Positions 7,072-15,599 of a stretch of DNA of 27,081 nucleotides are shown in pieces. Position numbers and translations under genes: made by a program. Where the stretch lies: positions 1 to 27,081 of the forward strand of contig JAEDIG010000021.1 of the NCBI GenBank assembly GCA_016292545.1, written 5' to 3'. Within the stretch, counting starts at the first letter, position 1. Every line of letters begins with the position of its first letter. Under the pieces are notes generated by a model that had not been told where the DNA came from, did not search any database, and saw only the letters and a list, made by a program, of their open reading frames with translations. Origin of the DNA: Bacteroidaceae bacterium (GTDB lineage Bacteria; Bacteroidota; Bacteroidia; Bacteroidales; Bacteroidaceae).

Positions 7072-8025
7072 ATGGCATTGCTTCGATTTCTGCGCAACTG
7101 GACGTTGCCTGTGAGCATGATAGCGGGCGTGTGCGCCTATTTCCTCATGGCCGGATGTCCGGCCCTTTCGCCTTGCAAGGCATGGATCCTCCACGTTGTC
7201 GGTGTGGTTCAGCCAGTGCTCATCTTTGCCATGCTTTTCATCTCGTTCTGCAAGGTAGAGCCGCGCGACCTCCGTTTCAAGCCCTGGCAGGCATGGCTCC
7301 TTCTTCTACAGTCATCAGTGTTTGCTCTGCTGTGCGGGTGGCTCATGCTCACACCCCACAGCCATTGGCGCATCGTCATCGAGGGGGCCATGCTGTGCAT
7401 GATTTGCCCCACGGCCACAGCCGCCACCGTAGTCACCGGCAAACTGGGCGGCAATGCCGGCACGCTCACCACCTATACGATTCTCGTCAACCTGGCTGTA
7501 GCCCTACTGGTCCCCGCCTTTATCCCGCTTGTCCATCCTTCGGCCGAAATGGGGTTTGTGCGCAGTTTCTGGTTGATTATTTGCAAGGTGTTTCCGCTGT
7601 TGTTCTGCCCCTTTCTGCTTGCTCTGCTAGTGAGGCGGGTGAGCCGACGCGCCATTGCCTGCATCACGTCGGTGCGCGACCTTGCATTTTATCTCTGGGC
7701 CGTTTCCCTGGCCTTGGCGATAGCCGTCACCACCAGGAGCATTGTCCACAGCACATGTCCGTTTGTCTATCAGGCGGGCATTGCCCTGGCAAGCCTTGTG
7801 GCTTGCATTGTCCAGTTTGCATTCGGCCGCTGGATAGGGCGCAAATATGGCGAACCCATCAGTGCTGCCCAGGCGTGTGGGCAGAAGAACACTGTATTTG
7901 CCATCTGGATGGGGTACACGTTCCTCACACCCGTCACCAGCATCGCCGGCGGCTTCTACAGTGTGTGGCACAATGTATTCAATTCATGGCAGCTCTATCA
8001 GAAGCGCAGACACGACAAGGGCTGA
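7072..8025 (+). CDS. Bile acid:sodium symporter (BASS)-like membrane transporter
   Basis: A 317-residue protein with about nine hydrophobic segments. The segment CPTATAATVVTGKLGGN (about 112-128) and the later GQKNTVFAIWMGYTF (in the last fifth) look like the two discontinuous helix motifs of the BASS/SBF fold, where the second reads GxxNxxLA. Relatives move organic anions (bile acids, pantoate, keto acids) or arsenite with sodium or protons. There is no signal peptide. It begins 4 bases after rsmA and is the last gene before the structured repeat at 8090-8216. The family call rests on these motifs and topology, and an auxin-efflux-like or related fold is the main alternative. Substrate is not evident. 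Confidence 0.7.
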   Translation: MALLRFLRNWTLPVSMIAGVCAYFLMAGCPALSPCKAWILHVVGVVQPVLIFAMLFISFCKVEPRDLRFKPWQAWLLLLQSSVFALLCGWLMLTPHSHWRIVIEGAMLCMICPTATAATVVTGKLGGNAGTLTTYTILVNLAVALLVPAFIPLVHPSAEMGFVRSFWLIICKVFPLLFCPFLLALLVRRVSRRAIACITSVRDLAFYLWAVSLALAIAVTTRSIVHSTCPFVYQAGIALASLVACIVQFAFGRWIGRKYGEPISAAQACGQKNTVFAIWMGYTFLTPVTSIAGGFYSVWHNVFNSWQLYQKRRHDKG

Positions 8026-8089
8026 CATGTTCCATAAGGGCATACCTCCTGCAAAAAAACAATTTTTCTGACACACGCTACATATGAAA

Positions 8090-8216
8090 TTCCCCCTCTT
8101 TTGCTGCCCAACTGGACAAAAATTGTTCCCCAGTTGGGCAGCAAATGTCAGCCAACTGGGGAACAAAATCCTGCCAATAGGGAAGGATGGAAAATAATTT
8201 ACACTCAGAGGGGGAA
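8090..8216. repeat. Nested inverted-repeat element with alternative hairpins and 22-bp periodicity
   Basis: An outer 10-bp inverted repeat (TTCCCCCTCT at 8090-8099 with AGAGGGGGAA at 8207-8216) encloses two perfect overlapping inverted repeats. Stem A pairs 8100-8115 with 8130-8145 (16 bp, 14-base loop). Stem B pairs 8123-8137 with 8152-8166 (15 bp, 14-base loop). The middle arms share 8130-8137, so A and B cannot form together. A CCAnnTGG core recurs at 8108, 8130 and 8152, with a weaker CCAATAGG at 8174, always 22 bases apart. The element sits between convergent genes, ending 8 bases from the CDF stop codon. It could be a bidirectional terminator, a REP-like or MITE-like repeat, or a structured RNA. 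Confidence 0.85.
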
Positions 8217-8224
8217 AACACTAT

Positions 8225-9154
8225 TCACTCTGCATTGATATAGGGTTCTATGTGGATGCCCACCTGCACCTCGGGGCCCAACTCCTCTTTCAGGCGACGC
8301 TCCACGCAGGATGCAATGTCGTGGCCCTCCACAATGGTGATGGTGGGAGCCACCACGATATGCGCATCGATGATGATGCTGGGGCCGTTTCGGCGGGTTT
8401 TCAGGGCATGGATGTCCTCAACACCTTTCACCTCGCGGGCTATGCGGATAATCTGTTGCTCCGTCTCGGCGGGGAGCGACACCTCCAGCAGTTCCTTGAG
8501 GGAAGGGACGGTCATCTGAAATGCGATGTAGAGGATGAACAGGCTGATGCCGCAGCATGCAACAGGGTCGAGTATGGTCCAGAAGCCGCCGAACAGGATG
8601 GCACAACCAATACCCACGGCCGAGCAAACCGATGAAAGGGCATCCGTGCGGTGGTGCCAGGCGTTGGCAATCACAGCGTTGCTCTTTACCTTCCGGCCCA
8701 CCATGGCTGTATACTGGTAGAGCACCTCCTTGCTTGCAATGGAAGCGAGTGCCGCCCAGAGGGCAATCATGCTGGGTGGAGCCAGTGGTTCGCCGCTCAT
8801 GACCTTGTAGATTTGCATGCCACCCGAGCTCAACAGTTCTATGCTGACGAGCAACAGCAGCACGCCTATGCAGAGCGCGGCCAATGTCTCGTATTTGCCA
8901 TGTCCATAGTGATGGTGGGCGTCTTCTTTCCTAGAGGACACCCTCACCAAGGCCAGCACAATGAAATCGGAGATGAGGTCGGAAAGCGAATGCAGGCCAT
9001 CGGCCATCATGGCTCCGCTCTGCCCCACAACACCTGCAACAATTTTCCCCGCCGTGAGTAGGAGGTTCACCACCGAGCCAGTGAGGGTTGCAATGAAGAT
9101 GCGTTTTTCCCGTGTGGGCTCCTTTAGCGGTGTCCCTTTTTGAAGACTTTTCAT
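8225..9154 (-). CDS. Cation diffusion facilitator family transporter
   Basis: A 309-residue CDF protein, which exports divalent metal (Zn2+, Fe2+, Mn2+ or similar) from the cytoplasm in exchange for protons. The first metal-site helix reads DGLHSLSDLISD (52-63, with H55/D59/D63 candidates), the histidine-rich cytosolic loop is HHHYGHGKYE (80-89), and the second metal-site helix carries HHRTDALSS. A C-terminal cytoplasmic domain of ferredoxin-like type follows the last membrane helix (PSLKELLEVSLP onward). I start at 9154 (MKSLQKGTPL) because the upstream extension runs into the GH106-like gene. It is 10 bases after that gene and ends the six-gene run. Metal identity is not determined. Confidence 0.93.
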   Translation of the reverse strand: MKSLQKGTPLKEPTREKRIFIATLTGSVVNLLLTAGKIVAGVVGQSGAMMADGLHSLSDLISDFIVLALVRVSSRKEDAHHHYGHGKYETLAALCIGVLLLLVSIELLSSGGMQIYKVMSGEPLAPPSMIALWAALASIASKEVLYQYTAMVGRKVKSNAVIANAWHHRTDALSSVCSAVGIGCAILFGGFWTILDPVACCGISLFILYIAFQMTVPSLKELLEVSLPAETEQQIIRIAREVKGVEDIHALKTRRNGPSIIIDAHIVVAPTITIVEGHDIASCVERRLKEELGPEVQVGIHIEPYINAE

Positions 9155-9164
9155 TATATATGAA

Positions 9165-12100
9165 TCAGTATCTGATAACAACTGGACCCATAAGGCCGGA
9201 TTCTCGCAGGGGCACATCCTTCGACGGCGGATTGATGGTCCATGTCTTCCTGTCTGCTTCGGGCAGAGAGGCATCATACACGAGCCGGTTGAACCATGTG
9301 CTCGTCACGTCTATCTCTATTACGTTTCTTCCTGATTGAAGCCATTGGGCGATGGGTAGTGTATAGGGAGCCGCCCAAAGCACACCCGCCTGATGGCCAT
9401 TGACACGCACGTCGGCAATCATGTCCACCCTTCCCATGTCAAGCACATAACAGGCCTGCGGCTCGAAGTCGTCGAGTTGCAGATAGCGTGTGTACGTTGC
9501 GGTGCCAGAGAATGCACGTCCCTCGTTTCCGAGGTTCAGGTCTTTCCAGGGCTTAAGTGTGTCGGCCGCCATGTGGGCGGGGGCGCCCCATCCTTCGGGG
9601 AAAGACAGCTGCCAGCCGCCGTTGAGCGCAATGACCTTTCCCTGACTGGGTTGACGCACGGGGGCGGCATGAGAGATGCCGTCGTGCCTAAATACCACAA
9701 AATAGGCTTCTGCCGGATGCAGTTGCAACAGCATTTTCGTATAGTCGTCGTCGGTCTTTGTATCCACCTTGTAGATTTCTCCGTTCCGCATGTCCCAAAG
9801 TTCTGCGGCACCAGAAGTGCGGAAAGCCACCTCACCCTGAAATTCCCCCTTGGCAGGTGCCGTCACAAGATACCAGTCGGCACCCTCCGACTTGCGATGG
9901 AACCATTGCACGTTTCCCCCTTTACATTTCATATCGGGTTCGATGGCAAAGGCACGGAGGGCATCCTCCAGCGTCATTCCGATGGCTACGGAGCCGTTTC
10001 CCACTTTCCTGGTGCCACAGCGTACATCGCCGAAGATGGCCTTGCAAGCCTTGTCGAAACGCTTCTGCATCCTTGCGCCGCCCTGCAACGTGGCAGGGGA
10101 TACAGGACGGTTGCATACAATCCTGGCTCCCTGCCGGAGGAGGGAGAGCATACGTTCGAGCGTCTGGGGCAACATACGCTCTGTGTCCGGCATCCACAGC
10201 ACACGGTAGGAAAGACCTTCGGGTGTCTGCAAGACACCGTCGTTCACCTGAATCCGATGGAGGAGGATGTCGGGATTACAATAGTCGAACTTATAGCCTT
10301 CCGGGAAGGGCGCGTGCTGGTTGGGGCGATGGTTGATTTCATCACCCAGATACCACAGCACATCTGCCACAGGTTTCCCCCTTTCGAGCATATAGCCCAT
10401 ACGGGCCAGATAGGTGGTGAAGTGAGGCATGTATTTCCACCACGTCTGCCCTCTCAGGAAGGGAGAGCCTATGTTGCTGCCAAAGCTGGTGCCGGGAGGC
10501 AGGAAGTTGACTTGCGGATTGTGGGTATAGGTGTGGAAAACGTTGTGGGTGACGCCCATGGACATGTTGTAGTGGATCACATCCTTAAGCATCTGCCAAT
10601 GCTCGTCCCATGTCAGATGGAAACTGGTAAGTGCTTCAGCGGCCACACGTGTCTTGCCATAGAGATGGGCAGCAGAGGCCGTGGGATAGATGGGTTTGAA
10701 GTTGACATCGCCCACAAAGCCTTCCTCAAACGGCTGCCAGAATTCACACATAGGCACATCGGCATGCTTATGGTATTCAATGGCATCGATGGGCAGCACG
10801 TCGCCTGCGGCCGTCTCATATTGCACCTGCATGCCCTTTTCATGTGCCAGATCGGTCATGCGGCGGAAGAAGTTCTCGATGTACAGATGGTTGAGCGTGC
10901 GACGCCAGTCGAGCAGAAAACGGCTTGTGGTTTCGGGATTGTCCACCACATATCCCATCAGCGCGGGAAACCATTTGCGCAGTGCATATCCCGTGTGTTG
11001 GCGAAACATGTCCTCCATCTGCCATGTCCACGTCTGTGTGCCGCATTCCCAGCTGTCCATGAGCATTCCTTGCGGCAGGCAGTCGCGGAGCGGGACATCG
11101 CAGAGATGCCCCACATAGCCGGCAAACTGCTGGTTGGCACCTCTGGCATCCAACTTGTCACATTCCCACCCTGTAGCTTCCTGCGGTGCGGGGCCGTTCT
11201 TGCGGCCGCTATTCACATGACCTATGCGCAGCACCGTCCATCTGCGTCCCTTCGGTGCCCTCCAGGTCAGTTGTCCGTCGGGTGTCATATGGCCTGTGAG
11301 ATCAACCACCTCGTCCTGCCGGAGATAGGCAGATTCGTCTTGCCGGAAATGGGCGGGCAGATGCACCTTTTGCATCAAGGTCCATCCGGCTTCTGCTCTC
11401 CAGCTGTTCTTGCGTGCTGCAGAGAGGAACTTCACGTATTGGAGGTTCATATCGTGGGCATTGCTGATGGTGAAGGTGTATTCGTCGGCGTCAGGAACTT
11501 CGTTGCATGCCAGAACCAGCTCGGATCCGTCCTGCCAGTTGCTCATGGGGGCATTCAGGTCAACCAGGATTTCTTCCTTGCCGTGGCTGTGTGCCACCAG
11601 TCGCAGGTGTACATCGGGTTGGTATATCCATTCATGGCGCCAGGAATTCATGCAAGGGAGCTCGATGGTGCGGATTGTCTGGCCGGAAGGCAAACGGAAA
11701 CGAATGTTATGAACGCTGCCTGCGGGGAGATGGATGGGTTGGCTGAGGCGGGCGTTCAGACAGGCTTCCCAGTCATTGCCAGGACTTCCTTCCACAACCT
11801 GCGGCCGCAGAATGTCATCCGTGTCATGGGCAGGTGTGGGGAAAGCCACCACCGCCACGTCCTGATAGCCTCGCCATTCTTCCTCAGAAGGCTGGGGAAG
11901 CGGAAGCATGTGGGATGCCTCCATGCCATCGCCCTCAATGTCTGTCCGGCTCCACACTAGCTGGCGCATGGCGTTTTCGGGAGTTATCCAGGGACCTCCG
12001 GCCATTGCCCATCCCGGGCACGTCTGCACGGTGAACCTCAATCCCAGTTCCTTGGCTTTCTGTCCCATGAAGGACACCATGTCTTCCCATTCGGGCGTGA

Positions 12101-12422
12101 GGGCCTTGATTTGCTGGGTGGTGGCTGGCCATTGTCCGCCAAAGTGGCCGTGAAACCACTGAAAGCCAGAGAATCCTGCTTGTTTGATGGCCTCCAGGTC
12201 GGCCACAACGCCCTCCTTCGACACGTTGCCACCGATGAAGTGGAACCATGTTTCGGGACGGTAGAGCGCAGACGGATGGCGGAAAGCCGTTTCGTCGGCT
12301 TGAGAAAAAGGCACATCCATCTCCTCGGCCGAAGGTGCAATGGGCGGTTGCGACCATGCACTGACGGAGAGGGTCAGCAAAAAAGCAGTCAAGAGGCTGC
12401 GGGAAGCCGAAAACATTTTCAT
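9165..12422 (-). CDS. Exported GH106-type glycoside hydrolase (alpha-L-rhamnosidase family)
   Basis: A 1085-residue exported enzyme with a signal peptide (MKMFSASRS, hydrophobic core, cleavage near WSQ at 23-25). The N-terminal part has the GH106 pattern of a Trp/His-rich strand followed by GGNVSKEGVVADLEAIKQAGFSG (about 64-86), then a long TIM-barrel region with FTVQTCPGWAMAGGPW and SWECGTQTW, where acidic catalytic residues are expected. The C-terminus is a beta-sandwich ending in LRESGLMGPVVIRY, common in GH2-like and GH106 proteins. GH106 members release alpha-L-rhamnose from glycans such as rhamnogalacturonan II. The start at 12422 overlaps the preceding stop codon as ATGA, so translation is probably coupled. 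No SusC/SusD-like genes adjoin. Confidence 0.85.
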   Translation of the reverse strand: MKMFSASRSLLTAFLLTLSVSAWSQPPIAPSAEEMDVPFSQADETAFRHPSALYRPETWFHFIGGNVSKEGVVADLEAIKQAGFSGFQWFHGHFGGQWPATTQQIKALTPEWEDMVSFMGQKAKELGLRFTVQTCPGWAMAGGPWITPENAMRQLVWSRTDIEGDGMEASHMLPLPQPSEEEWRGYQDVAVVAFPTPAHDTDDILRPQVVEGSPGNDWEACLNARLSQPIHLPAGSVHNIRFRLPSGQTIRTIELPCMNSWRHEWIYQPDVHLRLVAHSHGKEEILVDLNAPMSNWQDGSELVLACNEVPDADEYTFTISNAHDMNLQYVKFLSAARKNSWRAEAGWTLMQKVHLPAHFRQDESAYLRQDEVVDLTGHMTPDGQLTWRAPKGRRWTVLRIGHVNSGRKNGPAPQEATGWECDKLDARGANQQFAGYVGHLCDVPLRDCLPQGMLMDSWECGTQTWTWQMEDMFRQHTGYALRKWFPALMGYVVDNPETTSRFLLDWRRTLNHLYIENFFRRMTDLAHEKGMQVQYETAAGDVLPIDAIEYHKHADVPMCEFWQPFEEGFVGDVNFKPIYPTASAAHLYGKTRVAAEALTSFHLTWDEHWQMLKDVIHYNMSMGVTHNVFHTYTHNPQVNFLPPGTSFGSNIGSPFLRGQTWWKYMPHFTTYLARMGYMLERGKPVADVLWYLGDEINHRPNQHAPFPEGYKFDYCNPDILLHRIQVNDGVLQTPEGLSYRVLWMPDTERMLPQTLERMLSLLRQGARIVCNRPVSPATLQGGARMQKRFDKACKAIFGDVRCGTRKVGNGSVAIGMTLEDALRAFAIEPDMKCKGGNVQWFHRKSEGADWYLVTAPAKGEFQGEVAFRTSGAAELWDMRNGEIYKVDTKTDDDYTKMLLQLHPAEAYFVVFRHDGISHAAPVRQPSQGKVIALNGGWQLSFPEGWGAPAHMAADTLKPWKDLNLGNEGRAFSGTATYTRYLQLDDFEPQACYVLDMGRVDMIADVRVNGHQAGVLWAAPYTLPIAQWLQSGRNVIEIDVTSTWFNRLVYDASLPEADRKTWTINPPSKDVPLRESGLMGPVVIRY

Positions 12423-14245
12423 GCCATATCCTCCTGTCTGAGACTGTTGAGAGCTTCGATGAGCCGCGTGTTGTCGGCATGGTTGCGCACGGCCAGTCGC
12501 ATGTATTGCCTGCCATCGAAACCTGCTTTGTCGGAGCAGTCGCGTGTGAGAATGTTGTGCTGCCTGAGCAGTTTGATTACAATTCCTCTTGCGTTGAAAG
12601 GCGGTAGCACTTCGCACAGGAAATAGTTGGCCTGAGAGGGCATCACATGGAGGAAGGGAATGCTGCGGAGCTTCTGCTCAAAATCGTTGCGCTCGGCAAT
12701 GAACCTGTCGCATGCCTTCTGGTAGTCCTTCTCATATTTGTTGAATATCTGCATGAAGAATTCGGCAAAACTGTTGATGTTCCAGATGCTCACCTCCTTC
12801 TTCATGTCGGCCACCAGACGGCGGTCGCTGCTGCACAGGATGCCCAGCCGGAGACCGGGCACACCATAGCTCTTGGAAATGCTCTTCATCACTACGAGGT
12901 GGGGATACGCCTCCAGAATGGAATCGCGGAGCAACGTGTTCTCGGCATACCCGTCGCTGAAGTCCACAAAGCTCTCGTCCACAATCAGCCGCGTGTGCAC
13001 CTGTTCACACCATGCTGCCAGCCGCAGAATGTCGGCCATGGGGATGAAGTTGCCTGTAGGGTTGTCGGGGTTGATAAGCAACAGGTTTTCCACAGGATGA
13101 GCACCGAAAAAAGCCATCAGGTCATCGGCTGAGTAGCGGAAATCCTTTTCTTGGGGGACAAAGGTGACGAGCGTGTCCTTGGGGCGCCGGTTTGGGTATT
13201 CCTCGAATGTGGGGCGGGTGACACCCAGAGTACCGGGAAGGTGTTCCATAAGCACCTTGATGAGTTCGGCCGCTCCATTGCCTGGAATCACGTATTCTTC
13301 CCTCACGCCCCAGCACTTGCTGGCAAGGAGGGTGTTCACCTTCATTCCAGAAGGATATTCGGCCAACAGCGTGCGGAAGTTAGCTTCCAGCTCATCCACT
13401 ATGCGCGATTCTCCGAAATAAGGATTCACGAGATAGCAATAGTCGAGCATTCTGGGAAACCGCCAGAAACCGCCGTAGCGACCGTAATACTTGCGTATGA
13501 CATCCCCATCCTCGGCAAAGAGTGCCTCTGCAATGTCGAGGTCCTGCTTGTCGTCGATTTCATACCATCTGAGATTGCCCACGGGCAGGGCCTTCAGGTC
13601 GTGGCTGTTGAGAAAGGAGATGATGCGCAGCACGTTCTCGTAGTATTCATTGTTGCCCACAGCCTTGGTGTAGGCCTCCAGAAAGGGAACATACTTGTGG
13701 CAGGCAAAGGAACGGGAGAACTTGTAGATGTTCACCGTCTTGTAGTATTCATCTACGTGCCTGTAGTCGAAGGCCGCCTTGGTGATGAAATCCACGATGT
13801 TGTTCTCGTCGTCGATGCGCACCATCGTGCCGTCCATCCAGGTCTCGTACTTGGCCACCAGCGCAAGGTTGGGCGACTCGTTGTCAAGCAGTAGCCGGAG
13901 CATGCGAGGGTCGAAGATGAGGTCGCTCTCCAGAAGCAAGGTGTCATCTTCCTGCATCTTTTCCTTGGCCAGTGCCAGCGAATAGATGTTGTTGGTCTTG
14001 TCGTAGATGGGATTTTCAACATATTCGATGGGCGTGCCCTCATGGGCAGTACCCAGATATTCCATCAGTTTCCGTCCCTCATATCCCACCACAATGACTA
14101 TGCGGCTGAGGTGAAGGGCCGACAGGTGTCTGAGCATCCGGTCGATGAGCGGAGTACCGTTGACAGGAACCATACACTTGGTGTTGTTGCGAGTGTATTC
14201 GCCCAGTCGTTTGCCCATTCCGGCAGCTAGGATGATTGCTTGCAT
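12419..14245 (-). CDS. Nucleotidyltransferase-aminotransferase fusion protein
   Basis: A 608-residue two-domain cytosolic protein. Residues 1 to about 245 are a sugar/choline-type nucleotidyltransferase: LAAGMGKRLG at 6-15 with the NTKCMVPVNGTPLI motif typical of LicC-like cytidylyltransferases, and the LESDLIF metal site near 105-111. Residues 250-608 are a class I/II PLP enzyme of the HisC/CobD branch, with NPDNPTGN (392-399), a likely PLP-phenol Asp (D423), SISKSYGVPGLRLG with the Schiff-base Lys458, and the carboxylate-binding Arg in YMRLAVR (R587). The plausible job is to make a phosphorylated amino-alcohol or aminoalkyl compound and activate it as a CDP- or NDP-derivative for a surface glycan. 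It starts 3 bases after rfbA and overlaps the GH106-like start by 4 bases. Aminotransferase versus decarboxylase is undecided. Confidence 0.88.
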   Translation of the reverse strand: MQAIILAAGMGKRLGEYTRNNTKCMVPVNGTPLIDRMLRHLSALHLSRIVIVVGYEGRKLMEYLGTAHEGTPIEYVENPIYDKTNNIYSLALAKEKMQEDDTLLLESDLIFDPRMLRLLLDNESPNLALVAKYETWMDGTMVRIDDENNIVDFITKAAFDYRHVDEYYKTVNIYKFSRSFACHKYVPFLEAYTKAVGNNEYYENVLRIISFLNSHDLKALPVGNLRWYEIDDKQDLDIAEALFAEDGDVIRKYYGRYGGFWRFPRMLDYCYLVNPYFGESRIVDELEANFRTLLAEYPSGMKVNTLLASKCWGVREEYVIPGNGAAELIKVLMEHLPGTLGVTRPTFEEYPNRRPKDTLVTFVPQEKDFRYSADDLMAFFGAHPVENLLLINPDNPTGNFIPMADILRLAAWCEQVHTRLIVDESFVDFSDGYAENTLLRDSILEAYPHLVVMKSISKSYGVPGLRLGILCSSDRRLVADMKKEVSIWNINSFAEFFMQIFNKYEKDYQKACDRFIAERNDFEQKLRSIPFLHVMPSQANYFLCEVLPPFNARGIVIKLLRQHNILTRDCSDKAGFDGRQYMRLAVRNHADNTRLIEALNSLRQEDMA

Positions 14246-14248
14246 TGC

Positions 14249-15154
14249 TTAATTCAGATTAGGGTTGTTGCTGTTCTTGAGTTCGTCTATTACCTTGAGC
14301 AGATACTGCCCGTATTGGTTCTTTATCATCGGCTGTGCCAGTTCGCGCATGCGCGCCTCGTCAATCCATCCCTGACGGTAGGCAATGCCTTCGAGGCATC
14401 CCACCTTCAGGCCCTGACGCTTCTCCAGCACTTCAATGTAGGTGCTGGCTTCGCTCAGCGAGTCGTGGGTGCCCGTGTCGAGCCATGCGAATCCGCGCCC
14501 CAGTGTCTGCACCTTCAGTTCCCCGTCTTCCAGAAAACGCTGGTTCACTGTGGTAATCTCGTATTCGCCGCGCGCCGAAGGCTTGATGGTGCGCGCCACA
14601 CCAACCACCTTATTGGGGTAGAAATAGAGTCCCACCACGGCATAGTTGCTCTTGGGCTTGGCCGGCTTCTCCTCTATGCTCAGGCAGTTGCCTTCGCGAT
14701 CGAATTCCGCCACTCCGTAGCGTTCGGGGTCGTTCACCCAGTAGCCGAATACGGTGGCCTTGTTGTCTTGTTCGGCGGCGCGCACGGCCTCCTTCAGCAT
14801 GCCCGTGAATCCGGCACCATGGAAGATGTTGTCGCCCAGCACCAGGCATACGGAGTCGTCGCCGATGAAATCCGCACCGATGGTGAAAGCCTGTGCCAAC
14901 CCGTCGGGCGACGGCTGTTCGGCATAGGAGAACTTCACGCCATAGTCGCTGCCGTCTCCCAGAAGGCGCTTGAATCCGGGCAGATCGAATGGTGTGGAAA
15001 TGATGAGTATTTCTCTTATGCCTGCCAGCATCAGCACACTGATGGGGTAATATACCATTGGCTTGTCATAGATTGGCATCAGCTGTTTGCTGATTCCCTT
15101 GGTGATGGGGTAGAGCCTTGTGCCGCTACCGCCGGCTAATACGATACCTTTCAT
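14249..15154 (-). CDS. rfbA: Glucose-1-phosphate thymidylyltransferase
   Basis: A 301-residue RmlA/RfbA of normal length, joining glucose-1-phosphate and dTTP to give dTDP-glucose and pyrophosphate, the first step to dTDP-L-rhamnose and other deoxysugars. The N-terminus has the nucleotide loop LAGGSGTRLYPIT (6-18), followed by KQLMPIYDKPMVYYP. VLGDNIFHG carries the metal Asp, and EEKPAKPKSNYAVVGLYFY and YEITTVNQ are further RmlA hallmarks. It is co-transcribed with a small unknown gene upstream (3-base gap) and the nucleotidyltransferase-aminotransferase fusion downstream (3-base gap). The partner genes rfbB, rfbC and rfbD are not in the window, so the end product is not fixed here. Confidence 0.97.
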   Translation of the reverse strand: MKGIVLAGGSGTRLYPITKGISKQLMPIYDKPMVYYPISVLMLAGIREILIISTPFDLPGFKRLLGDGSDYGVKFSYAEQPSPDGLAQAFTIGADFIGDDSVCLVLGDNIFHGAGFTGMLKEAVRAAEQDNKATVFGYWVNDPERYGVAEFDREGNCLSIEEKPAKPKSNYAVVGLYFYPNKVVGVARTIKPSARGEYEITTVNQRFLEDGELKVQTLGRGFAWLDTGTHDSLSEASTYIEVLEKRQGLKVGCLEGIAYRQGWIDEARMRELAQPMIKNQYGQYLLKVIDELKNSNNPNLN

Positions 15155-15157
15155 TGT

Positions 15158-15562
15158 CTAATGTTTATTTTCCTTTTCCTCTTGCAGCAGATTCTCCCGC
15201 TGGATGGCTTCGCGGAGCAGGTCATCGAAGGTCTTCACCTGATCGTAGTGCTCCAGTATCTTGCGCGTGCGTTTGTGTCTGCGCTCCATTTTCCGCTGCT
15301 TTATGGCAAAGGGGTGGGTGATTTTGTCATTGATTCCCGGCATCCATTTCTCCAGCACATCGCCCACCGACTTGGTGCGGGGCACCTGTCCGGAAAGGGT
15401 TTTGCTGAGCACCCCTTCTATTGGCAAGTTGCCGCCATGCACCGTCACCTCGCGGAGCGTGTCCACTTTTATTGTGTCGGCAGCCTGTAGCGAAAGGCTG
15501 TCGCGCGAGGACGGCACCGTGTCGGTGGCCATAAAGAAAAGGGCTATCAGTGCTGCGGTCAT
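15158..15562 (-). CDS. Small protein of unknown function in the rfbA run
   Basis: A 134-residue protein I do not recognise. Residues 2-12 are hydrophobic, consistent with a short signal or anchor but lacking the usual positive start, so export is only suggested. The middle has VTVHGGNLPIEGVL and a segment with PRTKSVGDVLEKWMPGINDKITHPFAIKQRK; the last 45 residues are highly charged and helical (basic, then acidic), possibly a coiled coil. Stop-to-start distance to rfbA is 3 bases, so it is firmly in the operon. It has no obvious catalytic motif. Real coding status is supported by the tight spacing and by codon-like composition, but function cannot be stated. Confidence 0.75.
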   Translation of the reverse strand: MTAALIALFFMATDTVPSSRDSLSLQAADTIKVDTLREVTVHGGNLPIEGVLSKTLSGQVPRTKSVGDVLEKWMPGINDKITHPFAIKQRKMERRHKRTRKILEHYDQVKTFDDLLREAIQRENLLQEEKENKH

Positions 15563-15599
15563 GTCTGTCTATGATGGGGGGATGAGTTCTTTCCGGGGG

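Noticed and set aside
8100..8195. Possible CRISPR-like array because of the 22-base periodicity
   Set aside because: The repeated core is only 8 bases, alternates in orientation and has no unique spacers of normal length; no cas genes are present. It is better described as an inverted-repeat element.
9393..11960. An 855-codon open frame antisense to the GH106-like gene
   Set aside because: Same cause as other antisense shadows in this GC-moderate genome; composition is His/Val-rich without any domain, and the sense frame has signal peptide and family motifs.
12423..12617. N-terminal extension of the GH106-like protein
   Set aside because: It would overlap 195 bases of the fusion gene and bury the signal peptide that starts at 12422.
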